Positions 1-13,364 of a DNA stretch of 64,000 bases are shown in pieces. This DNA comes from Piromyces finnis. Its lineage: Eukaryota; Neocallimastigomycota; Neocallimastigomycetes; Neocallimastigales; Neocallimastigaceae. The stretch is from the NCBI GenBank assembly GCA_002104945.1, contig MCFH01000012.1, positions 849,501 through 913,500 of the forward strand. Direction: 5' to 3'. A program made the translations under genes and the position numbers. The notes beneath the pieces are model-generated. The model saw only the letters and a program-made list of their open reading frames with translations. It did no database searches and had not been told where the DNA came from. The first letter of the stretch is position 1, and the number at the start of each line of letters is the position of its first letter.

Positions 1-423
1 GTTTTCATCTCTATTATTTTTTATTCTTCTAAACATATCTTCACAAGCCAACGGTATTATACCCTTATCTTCATTATGACCCATCATTGTATAACTTTTT
101 CCTGCTCCTGTTTGTCCATAAGCAAAAATGCATGTATTATATCCCATAAAAGCATGATCTAATAATTCTTTTCCGAGGTCATCATATATTATTTTTTGTG
201 ATGCATATTGTTCATGTTCTTTATTAAACGACCAAAAACAATGATCAAAACAAAAAGTTTTTATTATTACATCATCATTTGTTTTTGCATATATTTGATT
301 ATTAGGTACTTGCTTTTCTATTGATACGGTATTATCCTTGAAAGACACTATGCATTTTGTATTCTTTTTTATTTCTCTTCTATTAAAAGGTCTAACACGC
401 ACTGCCACTTTTACGGAAGACAT
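1..423 (-). CDS. Kinesin-3-like motor protein, N-terminal part (runs off left edge)
   Basis: The first 141 residues of a kinesin motor domain are encoded here in one exon; the rest lies beyond the window. The start ATG (421-423) is followed directly by the typical kinesin opening VKVAVRVRPFNRRE. The nucleotide-binding P-loop GQTGAGKS is at residues 103-110, with AYGQTGAGKSYTMMG around it. The CFWSF segment before the P-loop and the GIIPLACEDMF segment after it resemble kinesin-3 (KIF1/Unc104) motors, which move vesicles or organelles toward microtubule plus ends by ATP hydrolysis. Because only a third of the motor is visible, the subfamily is an inference; kinesin superfamily membership is secure. 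Sequence upstream of the start is AT-rich with no other coding signal. Confidence 0.93.
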   Translation of the reverse strand, partial: MSSVKVAVRVRPFNRREIKKNTKCIVSFKDNTVSIEKQVPNNQIYAKTNDDVIIKTFCFDHCFWSFNKEHEQYASQKIIYDDLGKELLDHAFMGYNTCIFAYGQTGAGKSYTMMGHNEDKGIIPLACEDMFRRIKNNRDEN

Positions 424-2529
424 CTTATATTTATATATTGCTTTTTTTTTATTTCTTTAAAAATATAAAAAGAATATTATATTGTTTTTGCTTTTATTAA
501 ATTATATTTATTTTTTGGATTTATTCTTTTTCTTATCTTTTATTTTGGTTTTACTTTCTATCTTTAAATTTTAAATGTTTTTTTTTTTTACTGCTTTAAA
601 ATTTTGTTTATTTTACATATGTTTTAAATCAGTTAAAATGCTTATTTTACATATTTTTCAATGACTTTTATCAATAAAAAGTTTTTATTATAATAAAATT
701 TTACTGATAAACAGTTGATGTATACAATGTTGTCTATTAAAAAAAAAAGATTTACTTGATATTATATTAATATAAAAGTATTGTTTAACTATATATAATA
801 AATATTAATAAATGAAATCTAAGTTGATTTTATATGTGTTCTTTTTTATTTTGATATATTTAAATATTAATATGTTGTAATTTATTTATTAAGAAATGTG
901 TATTTTATTATATTAAATTATTTTAATATTTCTTTACTGAGTAATTTCAATTTATTGAGTTTTTTTTTTTTTTTACTAAGCAATCAAATATACGTTTCTT
1001 TTTTGAAATTGGAATTCAATAATATTTTATAGTTTTATTTCTTGTAAAAATAATTTTTAATTATTGTATTTTGAATATTAAAACTATAATATTAAAAGGT
1101 TAATACATTGTTAAAATATTGAGTTGATTGCGTTTATAGTAATTGGTGCAACAAATATATAAATTATTTTTAAAAATTTAAAGACAAGTTTAAAATGCAT
1201 TAGTTATTTTTTTTTTAAATATCAATAAATTAATAAATAGAAAATAGAAAATAGAATATAATAAATAATAAAAAAAATAATGTTTTAAATGGTGAAAATT
1301 AATCTTTATATAAAATTTTGAAATTCTTTTTTTTACTTATAAAATATTGATATTAATAATTATTGGTATTGAATAACAATCATTTATGTTGATAATAATA
1401 ATACAAGATTGTTATTATTAATAAATTGATTACAAATTTTTATCTTATATGTAAAATATATTATAGATATTATGATAGAAAGAAGGTTCAGATAAAAAGA
1501 TTAATTGTGAAATTCAATAAAAAAAATTGTTTCTTTAAATATGTAACAAGTTTTATTTGTTTAAATAATTGTTTTCCTTTTACATATGTATTTGAAAATA
1601 ATAAACATTCTGAATCATAGTTATGATTTATATATATAAATCTTTATTAAAAGCTTATTGCTTTTTTTAAATAACATTTCATTGTTTAATTTCTTATAAA
1701 AAAAATGAAATTACTTACACTTATTTAAACAAATTATTTTCTTTAATTCTTTTTTCTTTTTTTTTTTTTTAATTTCTGTTACTGAATATTTTAAAAGTAA
1801 CTTTTATTTAATTAACTAAACCTTGTTTTTTTTTGTTGTTGTTGTTGCTGCTGTTATTATTGTTTTTGTTGTTACTGTTGTTGAATTTTATGTAAAAGAA
1901 AAAAAAACAAGTTTAGAAGAAAAAAAAGAAAAAGAAAAAAAGAAAAAGAAAACAAGATAATATTATATTTCGTTATATTCTCTTTTTTTTTTTTTTTTTT
2001 CCTTTTTTTCTTTTTTTTCCTTTTCTTTTTTTTATTTATTTCTTTCTTTTGTTTAATAAATAAGCTATTTCCTTTAAATAAATGAAATAAAATTGAGATT
2101 TTAAAATAAAAGCAAGGAAAAAGAAAAAAAAAAAGAGCCGCTTCAATTTATCCCATATTAAAATTTAAAAATTCTGTTGATTTATTTATTTATGTATTTA
2201 TGTATCCATTCATTAATATAAGTTAACATATATTTATTTATTATTCATTCATTCATTTATTACTATTAGTTACTAACATATATTTATTTATTTATTATTT
2301 ATTTATTCATTTATTAATGTTCATTCATTTATTTGTTTGTTTGTTCATTTATTTATTTAAATTTTAATATGAAACTCTAAAATTTTAATTTTTTTTTAAT
2401 ATGAATATTATTATTTTTTATAAAATATTAATTATTAATATTATTTTAATATTTAATAATATTTATTAATATTATTATTTATTAATATTAAAATACTATT
2501 AATAAAACTATCATTATTTAATAAAACAA

Positions 2530-2560
<31 letters not shown>

Positions 2561-4279
2561 GGAAATAGAATTATTTCTAATCATTATTATTAGTTATTAT
2601 TATTATTAGTTTTTATTATTATTAGTTATCATTGTAAAACCCAATCCACCACCTAAACCAACTGATAACTTTTCTTGTTGATAATTTCTGTTTCAATTTA
2701 GGTATTGTTATCCAATATATTAATTTATATTCATAATATATTAATATTGTTTTTATTCATCAATTTTAAATTAGATAAACTTTATTTTATATAATTTTAA
2801 AATATTTGTGTAATCTTTAAAATTTTTTTCCATATTATTAAATTTTCAACCAATAATTATTGAGGTTTAATTAATATAACTTTTTTAGATAAAAATAATT
2901 ATTTATCCAATGAAAAGAAAGAATAATAATTAATATGTAGGGAATACATTAATTTATGAAATAAATGATCATCATCATTTATTTATACAGAAATAATGGA
3001 TCAATCCTATTTCTGTTATTTCTGTATAAAGAGTATAAAGAAACCTTTTTTTTTTTTTAAATGAAAGTAAGGAATGAACTTCAGTCCATGCCTTTATAAA
3101 TTAGTCGAGATTATACTTTTTTTTTTTTTTTAAGGTATGCTTTTAATTCTATTCTTTAAATAAAAAAAATTGACATTCCTAAATTGAGTTTATGTTTCAA
3201 ATTAAAAAGCTAAATGATGCCTTTGATTTTAAAGTTTTAATTTAAAAAACAATAAAATTTATAAAATTTTCAAATAAAAAAAGTAAATGAAAAAAGGCTA
3301 TAAAACTATAAATGAATGTCATTAGAAAATTTACTTTTTCTCTCTTAAAATTATACTTAAATAATATTATAAAATTTACTTTTTTTTCTCAATAATAATT
3401 AATTGTTCTAGCTAAAATACCTAAAAAAAAAAAACTTTTAAATATTATCTCTATACTTCTATTTATAGTTACATAAAATTAAAGTTTTATTTTAAACTTT
3501 AAATTTCGCCACATTATATTTTGATCACGTTGTTCCATGATTATTTTAATTTATTCTATGTTATTAATCAATATTTCACATAATTCTATTTTTTGACTTG
3601 GAAAAAAGCTTTAAGAAAGAAGTTACTTATTATTATTATTCTAATTATTATTATTATTATATCTTTAAACTTTTTTTTTTATTTTATTTTACTCCATCCC
3701 TACTTAATGTATATATATTAGAAAAAAAAAATTTTTTTTAAATATTAATACCTCTTATATACTAAGAATACATCAACTACACCTAAAAAGTTCATCATTT
3801 CTCTCTAATTTATATCAACAAAGTAAAAAAAAAAAAAAAAACTTAGATAAAGTGGAACTCATCGATTAAACTCTTTTAAGAATCCACAACAATAGAATCC
3901 AAGATTAGGTCTTGATGAAATGAAAACTAATAGATATGCACTATTTTTTGGATTGTTTTATGCAAATTGTTAAACTTTTTTATTTTATCCAAAAAAAAAA
4001 AAAAGATTCCTTCAATAACATTTTTTTTTTTTTTTTTTGAAATTTTTTTTATTTATATTCATTATATATATTTATATATTTATTTATATATTTACTTTTT
4101 TTCTTCTTACATTACTTTATTTACATACTATAAAAATAAGAAAAAAAAAAAGAGACATTTAATTACAGGTAAAATAAAAAAAAACTTTTTTTGAGTCACA
4201 AAGATAATAATTAATGATAGAATGATATATATATAGGTATTTTTTTTTTTTAATTGTTTACATCATTCTAGTTTTTTTT
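424..4279. other. Intergenic, no gene seen
   Basis: About 3.9 kb of very AT-rich DNA between two minus-strand genes. It contains many T or A homopolymers, GTT/GCT triplet runs near 1837-1880, and degenerate ATTT/ATTC tetranucleotide repeats at about 2170-2360. A short less AT-rich patch at 2640-2700 reads as a Gly-rich peptide on the minus strand but has no start or convincing splice signals. No RNA gene was recognised. Confidence 0.6.
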
Positions 4280-6046
4280 TTAACATTTTAAAATACCACA
4301 CCATTCATTATTTTCAATTCCCCATTGACCATCACTATCTTCATAGTAAACGGTATTGTCAGTACAACATGGATAACCTAATTTCTTAGCCCAGCATTGA
4401 CAAGTGGCAGAGGAATGACTTTTAATGATACACCATTCATTATTTTCAACACCCCATTCCATGGTATCGGTGTAAACAACATCAGAGGTGGTTTTACAAT
4501 ATGGATAGGTATAATCAATATTTTGATCTTGACTTCCTTGTTGTGAATTATTATTGGAAGCTGAATTACTAACTGGAAGTGGACTTATACCATTGGTTGG
4601 ATAAGCACTTAAAAGATCATTGTATTGATTGTTGCTAATTGGAATAACATAACCATGACGTGGAGTAAAGTTAAAACCATAAGTTTTACGATCAAGAGTT
4701 CTAAAGTTGACAAGATCAGTAGTTTCTTGTAAAACAAAGTAACCATTAACATAGGCATCAGACATCATTAACCATTTATTAGTACCAACAACTGGATAAA
4801 TATTACAACCTTCAACTTCAATACCACGATCAGAAAGTTGCTTAATTTCTTGATATGGACCACTAGCATGATCAGCAGTAGCTAAACAAATGGTCTTCTT
4901 AGTTTCATCCTTGTAGTACATGTAGTATTTGTTGTTTTGGAAAATAATATCAGAATCAATGGCTTCGTTACCATTTCTTGGTGCAAATAAAAGAGCTGGA
5001 GCAGTATCTAATTTTTTCATATCCTTACTGTAGGCATAGTACATAATAGTTTTATTACCATTTCCTGGAGTTCTAACAGCAAAATAGATCATATAAGATT
5101 TCTTTTCTGGATCATAAATAGCCTGTGGAGCCCAGGCACGATCAGCAGCTTGAGTTAAAGGATATTTATTAGCAATTTCAATACTGGTAACATCATTCCA
5201 ATGAATAAGATCCTTTGATTTTGCAGTTAAAATATTACGGTTACTGTCCCAACCTAAGTAAGATTTCATATCAGTAGCTAATAAATAGTAATAATCATCT
5301 TGACCCTTTAAGATAAATGGATCACGAATACATCCAGTACCTACATTTGATTTCCAAATGGATCTTCCATAGTTAAGAATGTTGAAGTGATAACCATCAG
5401 TACTAAGAGCGTAGGATAATTGTTCCTTTTCAGGAGCGTTACCTTGGAAGAAGGCGAAAAGGAAAGCACCATTAACATTACTGTTGTTGTTTGAGGAATT
5501 ATTAGATCCACCAACTGGAATAACATAAAATTTTTGATTATCTCCACCCCAATAATCCCATTGATCAATATTAGCACCATTATCATAACTTTGATCATAA
5601 ACATCTAAAGCAGCATTACCAGAACATTCAGCAGTGATATAATAATTATCATATACATCATCGGTTTTATGGAAAATAAAACGTTGAGCTGCATTATTTT
5701 GATATTGAGATAAAATCATTTTATTACCGTTTTTATTGTTACCGTTTTCTACGGTAAGAGCCATTTTTCCTGATAAAATAGCAAATTTACCACTACCAGC
5801 GCTTTCAAAACGCCATACTTGAGAACTTGTATCACTAAGTTTTTCCCATTGATGAATATTTCCATTATTACCAACAGTGATATATTTACCACTAAGTTGG
5901 GATACAATCATATAATCTTTTCCACTTATAATTTCATCATAAGCTCTACGAGAAAGTTTGTTTGGTTCAGCATTGGAACCATTAGCAAAAGTAACAACTA
6001 ATGTTATTGCATAAAAGAAAAATTTCGATATAATATTACACTTCAT
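4280..6046 (-). CDS. Secreted GH43 glycosidase with beta-trefoil module and two fungal dockerins
   Basis: A 588-residue single-exon secreted enzyme, probably a cellulosome subunit acting on arabinan or arabinoxylan. Residues 1-26 form a signal peptide. Residues ~42-178 look like a ricin-B/CBM13-type beta-trefoil carbohydrate-binding module (three Q-x-W/QRF/QKF-type repeats). Residues ~193-485 are a GH43 five-bladed propeller: RDPF with Asp242 as the likely base, DSD at 364-366 as the pKa-modulating region, and Glu412 in VEGCN as the likely acid. An Asn/Ser/Gln-rich linker follows at ~486-513. Two Cys/Trp-rich fungal dockerin (CBM10-like) modules close the protein (~514-541 and ~549-588; GVENNEWC and GIENNEWC). 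Dockerins of this type bind scaffoldins in anaerobic fungi, so a cellulosomal role follows from the family; substrate specificity cannot be told from sequence alone. The start was chosen because it opens the signal peptide. Confidence 0.93.
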   Translation of the reverse strand: MKCNIISKFFFYAITLVVTFANGSNAEPNKLSRRAYDEIISGKDYMIVSQLSGKYITVGNNGNIHQWEKLSDTSSQVWRFESAGSGKFAILSGKMALTVENGNNKNGNKMILSQYQNNAAQRFIFHKTDDVYDNYYITAECSGNAALDVYDQSYDNGANIDQWDYWGGDNQKFYVIPVGGSNNSSNNNSNVNGAFLFAFFQGNAPEKEQLSYALSTDGYHFNILNYGRSIWKSNVGTGCIRDPFILKGQDDYYYLLATDMKSYLGWDSNRNILTAKSKDLIHWNDVTSIEIANKYPLTQAADRAWAPQAIYDPEKKSYMIYFAVRTPGNGNKTIMYYAYSKDMKKLDTAPALLFAPRNGNEAIDSDIIFQNNKYYMYYKDETKKTICLATADHASGPYQEIKQLSDRGIEVEGCNIYPVVGTNKWLMMSDAYVNGYFVLQETTDLVNFRTLDRKTYGFNFTPRHGYVIPISNNQYNDLLSAYPTNGISPLPVSNSASNNNSQQGSQDQNIDYTYPYCKTTSDVVYTDTMEWGVENNEWCIIKSHSSATCQCWAKKLGYPCCTDNTVYYEDSDGQWGIENNEWCGILKC

Positions 6047-8362
6047 TTTTCAATTGATTGATGATTATTATTGTTATTTTTATTTTTTTTCTTAAATTGA
6101 ATGGGATTGGACTTTATAAAATTATTTTTTTTTATAATTTTAAAATTTCATTCATTACCTAAATATTATTATAATTATTTTTTTTAAAAATAATTATTTT
6201 TTTAATAACTATTAATAAAATTACTTTTGTAATTCAGTTTTAACTGATAATACAACGTTTGGTAATTCAACAACAAATGTTACTGAAATGTGAATGAAAC
6301 GAAATAAAAAATAAAATTATAATTTTAAAAATTTTATAAAAAAAAAAAAAATTTATTTTCTATACCTATAAAATTTTAAAATTTTAATTTATAATTAATT
6401 ATTTTTTAAGTTAATAGAATAATTAAATTTTAAATTAAAAAACTTTATTTATTATATAATTGATGTATAAATTAATTTGGATAAATTATGTATATAGATT
6501 ATATACATTTATATTGTTATATATGAACAATATGTATTATGAATTTATTGTAAGTATATTATATTCAATAGATGACAATAATTTTCAATAAACGGTCAAA
6601 TTTGATAATTTTTTATTTTTTTTTTGGTAAAATGATCTACAATACAAAATAAATTAATTTAATTTAATATGGAATAATATATTATATAATTTAATAATAA
6701 TAATTAACATAATAATAATAGGAATAATACTTAATAATATATTAATAATAAAATTAATATTTTTTAGGTGACATAATTATGAATAATTTGATTCACAATG
6801 AATTAAAGTTTATTTAATTTTTATATATTCATTCATTTAATTATTCAGTTATTTATTTAGTTGTTTATTTATTTTTATATTTAATTACTTATTTATTCAC
6901 TTAATTATTTAGTTGTTTATTTAATTGTTATGTATTTATTCATTCATTTATTTTGGGATGATTAATATGATTAATGCATAAAAGAACATAAATAGTAAGG
7001 GTTATAATTAATTATAAAGATGAAAGGGTTACTCCTAACAACTACCCAGAGTGTAATAAAAGACTCATAATATTAATAATCATTCCATATATACAAAAAT
7101 AAAATATTATAAAATTATATTGTTATAATAAAATAATATTCATTATGAATCAAATAAGAATACTATTATTATAATAGATAATAGACTATTAAATAAACCA
7201 TGATGATGCTAAAATATGTTATTAGTAAGTTAGGAGGAAGAGAGTAATGATTAAAAGTCTTAAAAATGTTTCATCAATAGAATTAAAAAAAAAAAATAAA
7301 GAAAAAAAACGTAAAGTAATAAGGAATACTTTTATGAATCGATGTAAATATAAATTGTATTATGATATCATGTATTATTAAATAAAAGTTGAATCTTTTT
7401 CTTTTTTTTTATTTACTGCAAGGGGATAGTTGTTTGAGTTTTATTTTAATAATGATTAAGAGATGAATAATTTTATTTATTTTTTTTTTTTTTTTTGTTT
7501 CATAAAAAGAAGCAATAATATTAAACTTTAACGATGTTCAAGAGAGTGATTCCTTCCCATTTCGTATTTGAATAGTTTTTAAATACATTTCAATTAGTTA
7601 AACTTTGAATTAATAATTTTTTTTAATCATACGCTACTATTGTTATTATTTAAATCTAACTAATAAATGAAAAACAATGTATTAATACTAGTTTATCCTA
7701 TTAATTACTTATTATTTAAGGAATAAATAAATTCATTAGCGCTGAACAATGTTTCGTTATCTTTTTTTTCCTAAAAATGAAAATTATAAATGTGCTTGTA
7801 TTTTATAATATGGATAAAACTACAGTTCTATAGCTATTATTGAAAAAATATTAATATATTTATTTGGAAATGGTACATTATAAATTATTAAAAGTTTTCT
7901 ATTTTATTAAAAATAAAAGCATAGTTTTTTTACTATAAAAAAAATTAGAAAAAATAAAATATTTAAAGGACTATTATATATAGTGAATTGTTATTTTTTA
8001 TTTTTATTTTTATATTTTATTTTTTTTATACTATTACTATTATTACTATTATTATATAGGAATAAAAATGATATATTATAAAAGTGTTTAATCTGATTTA
8101 AATTGTAAAATTGAATTATTAAAAGTGAATTGTTGTTTTCTATTTTGATACTTTTTTTTTTTTTATGTAAGACTTTCAATTATTTTAATTATTTATTATT
8201 ACTATTTTATTATTACTATTTTTTTTATATATAATTTTATGTACTATGGTAATGGATATATTATTATATTTTTATTTAGTAGTTAACTAACTTCTTTTAT
8301 TTTTTTTTATTTTCCATCATTATTATCATGATTAATTGATTAGTTATTATTAAGTTTTATAT
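6047..8362. other. Intergenic, no gene seen
   Basis: The 2.3 kb between the GH43 start and the end of the Nudix gene. AT-rich with ATT/AAT repeats and poly-T tracts. A patch at about 7010-7065 is less AT-rich and open in one plus frame for ~20 codons, but no gene structure could be built around it. Confidence 0.6.
6111..6121 (-). promoter_or_regulatory. Possible TATA box of the GH43 gene
   Basis: TATAAAG on the minus strand, about 65-75 bases upstream of the GH43 start codon. In DNA this AT-rich the match is weak; it is listed because position and form are both reasonable. Confidence 0.25.
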
Positions 8363-10662
8363 TTATAAATTTTCTTTAGTAGCAAGAGCCCAACCAGAAA
8401 TGAGTCTGTAGGCAACAGCATCACTAAAAAAAATAAAAGTAAAATATATATATATATATTTAGATACCAAAAAAAAAAAAAAAAAAAAAACGACAAAAAT
8501 TATATATATAAATTAACTTACGCTTGTGGTAATCTTAAATTACATGGAATACTTTCATCAATATTTGAGGTACGTGGATCCTTACCATCAGATTCAGCAA
8601 TAGCGTCAAGAACTTCTTGTCTAGTGAACCATCTGTAATCTATTATTATTATTATTATTAAAAAGAAAAGAAAAGAAAAAAAAAAGTGGAAAATTATAAT
8701 TAATGATAAATAATGATTAATTATAATAAATAGTATTAAATTGATTATATTATAAATATATGTTTCTTTTTATTTATTTATTTATTTAATAAAGAATGAT
8801 ATAAAAAAGTAACATACCTTCTAATTCTAAATCTTCAACTTCACCAGTATTTTGTTGAGCAGTAGCATAGCAAGCAAACATTAAAGAATTTGGGAATGGC
8901 CATGGTTGAGAAGAATGGAAATTGACATCATCAACAATAACACCAGTTTCTTCTAAAGCTTCTCTTTTAACAGCCATCTAGAATAATATTTAATGATATA
9001 TATATGTATGTAAATAATAGATGAAATTATTAATGATCTTTAACTATTATTATTTCATTCAAAATTAAACGATAAATAATTAAAATATAATTGAAATTGA
9101 TATTTACTTCAAGAGATTCAGCTGGTTCAATGAATCCAGCTTTGTATATAAAGTTTAGTTAGGTATTATAAGAACAGTAAAAGAAATAATATATATAAAT
9201 GAATAATAAATTATTTTATATATCAATTTCCAATAATTAAAGAATAATAATTAGTATAAAAATATTATATCTATTTTTTTTTAAAAGATATTCTAATTTC
9301 ATATAAATAGGAATATAATTATTAGCTATTTATTATTTATAATAATGATTCTATTACCAATACAAGAGTACATATCCTTTGTCCAATTCTTGTGACGACC
9401 AAGTAAAACCTTTTTACCATCCTTGGAAATAATTAAAACGATAATGACTGGGTCGGTTCTTTATTTCATATATATTTTTATTAATAGTAAAAATAATAAT
9501 ATGTTAATTTAAAATATGGATTATAATAGAAAGAATTATAGTATATTGAATTAAAATATCAATTAAAATGGAATTATAAATATAATAATGTAAAAAAAAA
9601 AAAAATACCTTGGATATTGATAATTATTTAAATGGTTGTTAGAATAACAATCTGGATCTGGACAGACATGTTTGTGACCACTATCAACAATTTCTAAAAA
9701 TAAAATAAAAAAATAAAATTATTCAAATTAAAATAGATACATTATATTTAATAATTCGTAGTTTATATATTATTTGTAATTAATAAATAAAACTCATTAA
9801 ATATATATTATTCTATAATTTTAAATTCTATCGCTTAATTATAATATTATAATTAAAAAATAAAATTGATATATTACTGTTCTTTTTTCCACAAGCTGGA
9901 CAGTGAACATTACGCATATTCCAGTCAACCATAGCTCTACCTTGAGCAACAATAGCAGCATCGGTTGGTGGAAGAGCAAAAGTGTGTGGACGCATTGGAA
10001 GGAATTCATACTTATTTTCAGAAATTACTTTAATGGACGGAAATGTTTTTATTTTTATGATATGAAAATAAATAAATGATAAAATAATAATAATAATAAT
10101 AATAATAAAAAGAAAGATTATTAATATATTAAATTATTGACAGTAGAACTCAGCATATATGAAAAAATTTATAATTTTTATCTTGAAAAAATAGAATAAT
10201 GAAAATATATATATATATTATATATATATATATAATAGAGTAATAATAATAAAGAAAAAGAATAAAATGGACAAGAGTTCATAAATGATAACTATGTATA
10301 TAAGTTTTTTTTTTTTTTTTAATTTTATTACTTTTTTCAAGGGTAGCATCATGTTCATTAATATTTTTAGTAACATTACAAGCAAAATAACTAATGTTTG
10401 TTTTTTCATCTAAACCTAAGAATATTGGGATATTTTCTTCTGAAAAGAGGTGTTGAACTTGACTCCAGTTAAAGAAAGCAACAACATTAGACTTTTCTAA
10501 AACCTTTAATAAAGGATTTAAATCTTTATATAAAATATATCTAGTAGTTGGATTTTCCTTTAAATTTTTAATATATTGTTCATCACCACGTTTAGCACTA
10601 TGACGATTTAAAAAGTTTTCTGAAAAGAAATTTGGTTTTGGTTTTGGAAATTTAAAGACCAT
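8363..10662 (-). CDS. NPY1: NADH pyrophosphatase (Nudix hydrolase, NUDT12/NPY1 type)
   Basis: An eight-exon gene: exons 10332-10662, 9878-10027, 9609-9693, 9358-9458, 9108-9139, 8818-8977, 8522-8639 and 8363-8423, all GT-AG with matching phases, giving 345 residues. It hydrolyses NAD(P)H or deamino-NADH to NMNH and AMP, and in eukaryotes also acts in NAD-cap removal from RNA. An N-terminal NUDIX-like region is followed by a zinc ribbon (Cys153, Cys156, Cys171, Cys176). The Nudix box at 224-246 fits G-x5-E-x7-REUxEExGU (GFIEPAE...REALEETGV). The NADH-pyrophosphatase signature SQPWPFPNS sits at 256-264. The C-terminus (KENL) is not a canonical peroxisomal SKL-type signal, unlike some homologues. 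The acceptor of exon 7 was placed at 8640 because only that site keeps the reading frame through DYRWFTR. Introns are 98-304 bases. Confidence 0.93.
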
Positions 10663-11442
10663 GTTGAATAATCTTTTTTTTAATGTTTTAATTATATGTA
10701 AAGAGTAAAAAAAAAAAAAAAAAAAAAAAAGAAAGAAAATATTGGATAAATCCGTATATATTAATTAATTTTTTTTTTAAAAAAAAAAAAATTTAAATAT
10801 TAATGCCAGAAAAAAAAAAAAAAAAAAAAAGATAAAAGATGCTTGTTTTTTATTTTATTTTATTTACTATTTTTTTTTTTTTTACTATTCTTTCTAGCAT
10901 AATAATTATAACAGAATTAAAAAAAAAAAAAGGAATAATAACCATTCAAGAATTATAAGAAGAAATTGTAGTTTGTATATATATAAAAGAATATTATACC
11001 ATGAACAATAATATCGGAATTCTTGGGAAAAAAAACATATCGGAAAATACCATTTTGTATACATAAAATTATACATAAAATAGATGTAAAGAAAAAAAAA
11101 AAAAGATTTCTCTTTTATTCTTAGGAGGATTAATTTCTTTCAATAAACATTTACTATTATTAATAATATTAAAATAGTAAAAAGAAGAAAATGAAAAAAA
11201 AAAAAAGTTATATAATGTATGAGAAAAGAAAAATAATTAATAAATAAATTGATAAGGTATATACAACTATAAAACATTACTCGTTATATAAAAAATAGAA
11301 ATAGAAAATAATAACTTTTTTTTTTTTTTTACTATTTTTTATTAATTTTTTTTTATAAACAAATATAATTATTATGAAATGTGTGCAAAAGATTGTTAAA
11401 TGAATAAAGATTTAAATGTTTTTTTTTTTTTTATTTTTATTT
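10663..11442. other. Intergenic between Nudix and G3BP-like genes
   Basis: AT-rich spacer of about 780 bases upstream of the Nudix gene and downstream of the next minus-strand gene. It has several A/T homopolymers of more than 15 bases. No coding or RNA feature seen. Confidence 0.6.
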
Positions 11443-13364
11443 TTAGTTCTTGTATGGACGTTTGCCATTATTACTTCCACCTCTTCTAGAACCCAAATTA
11501 TTTGAATCATTACTACCTCTACTACCACCAGAATAGTTTCTGTTATAATCTGATCTACCATTACGGTTATTATATGAAGAATTACTTCTACCATTTCCAT
11601 GATTCTTATTATTTCTTTTTCTTTCTTCAATATTAATCTTGGTATTATTAATGACAAATTCACCATTTTGAACGGCCTTACGAGCTTGTTCAACAGTAGC
11701 AAATTCAACAAAAGCGTAATTCTATTTTTTTTTTTTTATACAGAGTATATATAAAGATATTTATTAAATATTATGTAAAATTAAATGAATTTATACCTTT
11801 TTTATCTATCTATTCATCTACCCATCTACAAAGATGGATAGAGGCTTAAAAAAGGTAGTCGTTGATTATAAATTTTATAAATGATCCCTACTACTAAATA
11901 CTAAAATCTACAAGAATAGAAAAAAAAAATATTTTGTTTGTATATATACCTTTGCAGTGTTTATTTCGACATTCTTAATATCGCCAAATTTACTTAAAGC
12001 ATTAGAAATTTCATCCTTTGGAACAGGGTATGGTAACTTGACAAAGACGGTATGAGAATCCTTTTCGGTGTTATTATTATTTCTGTTATCTTGATGCTTT
12101 TGAGTAGTAGTGGCGGTAGTGGCAGCTTGTTTAACAACAACAGTAGCTGGCTTAGTACCATCACCTTGAGCAACCTTATTCCAAGATTTAGCAGAAGAAG
12201 AAGCAATAGAAGAATAGGTTATTGGACGAGTTGGAGCAGCAGCAGCTGGCTTGGCGGTTTCAGCAGCGGCAGCAACCTTGGCAGCAGTTGGTTTTGGAGC
12301 TTCAGCTGGAGTTTCTTTAGCGGCTGGGGCAGCTTCCTTAGCAGCTGGAGCAGCCTTTTGAGCTGGAGTAGATTTTTGAGCTGGAGCTTGTTGTGGTTTA
12401 GCAGCATCAGCTTCAGTAGTAGTCTTCTTTTCCTTGGCTGGTACTGGTTTAGCTTCTTCAGCAGCTGGAGCTGGTTTAGCTTCAACCTTTTCTTTCTTTG
12501 GTTCAACTTTTTCTTGTTTTACTGGTGGTTCTTCAACCTTTGCTGGTTCGGCTGGTTTAACTTCTTCTTCTTTTTCTTCTTCTGGTTGTTGTATTATTTC
12601 TTCATATTCTTCATTAACTTCATCCTTTAAGTATCTAAAGATGTCATTTAATACATAGTAACCATTTTGTTGTACAGCAAGGAAGAAAGTTTGAGCAAAT
12701 TTAATGGCTTGTTCATCTTTATTTGATAATTCACCAAGAACTTGAACAATAATACCTCCATTATTAGATGGTTGACTATCAACATTGGAAACAACAACTC
12801 TGCATTCTTTGTAATCAATATCACTAATTCTCTTTTTTATTTCCTTTTTATTATTGTTTTTTTTTTAAAAAAAAAAATATTTATTTGAATTGTTGATTTG
12901 TTTATTTATTGTTATAATATTGGTTTGTTCATTATCATAATTATTTACAATAGTAGTAGTATAATTCAAATGGTGAATATAATAACAAATATATAAATAG
13001 TGATGAATTATAATAATAATAATAATAATAATAACAAAGAAATTAATATTTTGATTAATAATTTGAAAATATAGTTTGAAATAGTAATTTATTTATCAAT
13101 ATTCAACAACATATTCAATTTGTTGTTTAAAAATTGATATATTGATATGTATATATTATCCTAAAAAAATAAATTGAAATTTACTTCTTTTCCGTGACAA
13201 TATTGAGTAGATTCACCTTCAAGTCCATAGCAAAAGTAAGAATCGTTACTGTAGAATTTATATAATGATTGTGGTTCATGATGCATGATGGTATAATATT
13301 CTTGAACAAATTCCCAACCAATGCCAAAGGCTCTCTTTTCAATACTTTCTTCAGCAGCACTCAT
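11443..13364 (-). CDS. G3BP-like RNA-binding protein (NTF2-like domain + RRM)
   Basis: Three exons (13185-13364, 11950-12843, 11443-11721; all phase 0), giving 450 residues. Residues 1 to ~120 are an NTF2-like domain (VQEYYTIMHHEPQSLYKFY, then the split HGKE/EIKKRI motif typical of G3BP). The middle, ~130-320, is low complexity, first Glu/Lys/Pro-rich and then Ala/Pro/Lys-rich. An RRM follows at ~322-395, with RNP2 as VFVKLP and RNP1 as NYAFVEF, the latter beginning exactly at the exon 3 boundary. The tail is Arg/Gly/Asn/Ser-rich. The order NTF2, disordered region, RRM, RG-rich tail is that of G3BP and fungal Bre5/Nxt3, which work in stress granules and as cofactors of a ubiquitin protease. 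The specific orthologue is not certain. Reading frames opposite the middle exon are long but are shadows of its repetitive codons. Confidence 0.9.

Noticed and set aside
3967-4194. Phe/Lys/Tyr-rich 75-codon frame
   Set aside because: Made of homopolymers and TA repeats, typical of random openness in this base composition.
8786-8977. Frame starting at the Met of a Nudix box, as a separate small gene
   Set aside because: It is exon 6 of the eight-exon NADH pyrophosphatase gene.
12052-12658. Long plus-strand frames rich in Ser, Trp and Phe opposite the G3BP-like gene
   Set aside because: Antisense shadows of the Ala/Lys/Pro-rich exon 2; the sense strand has domains, splice sites and phase agreement.
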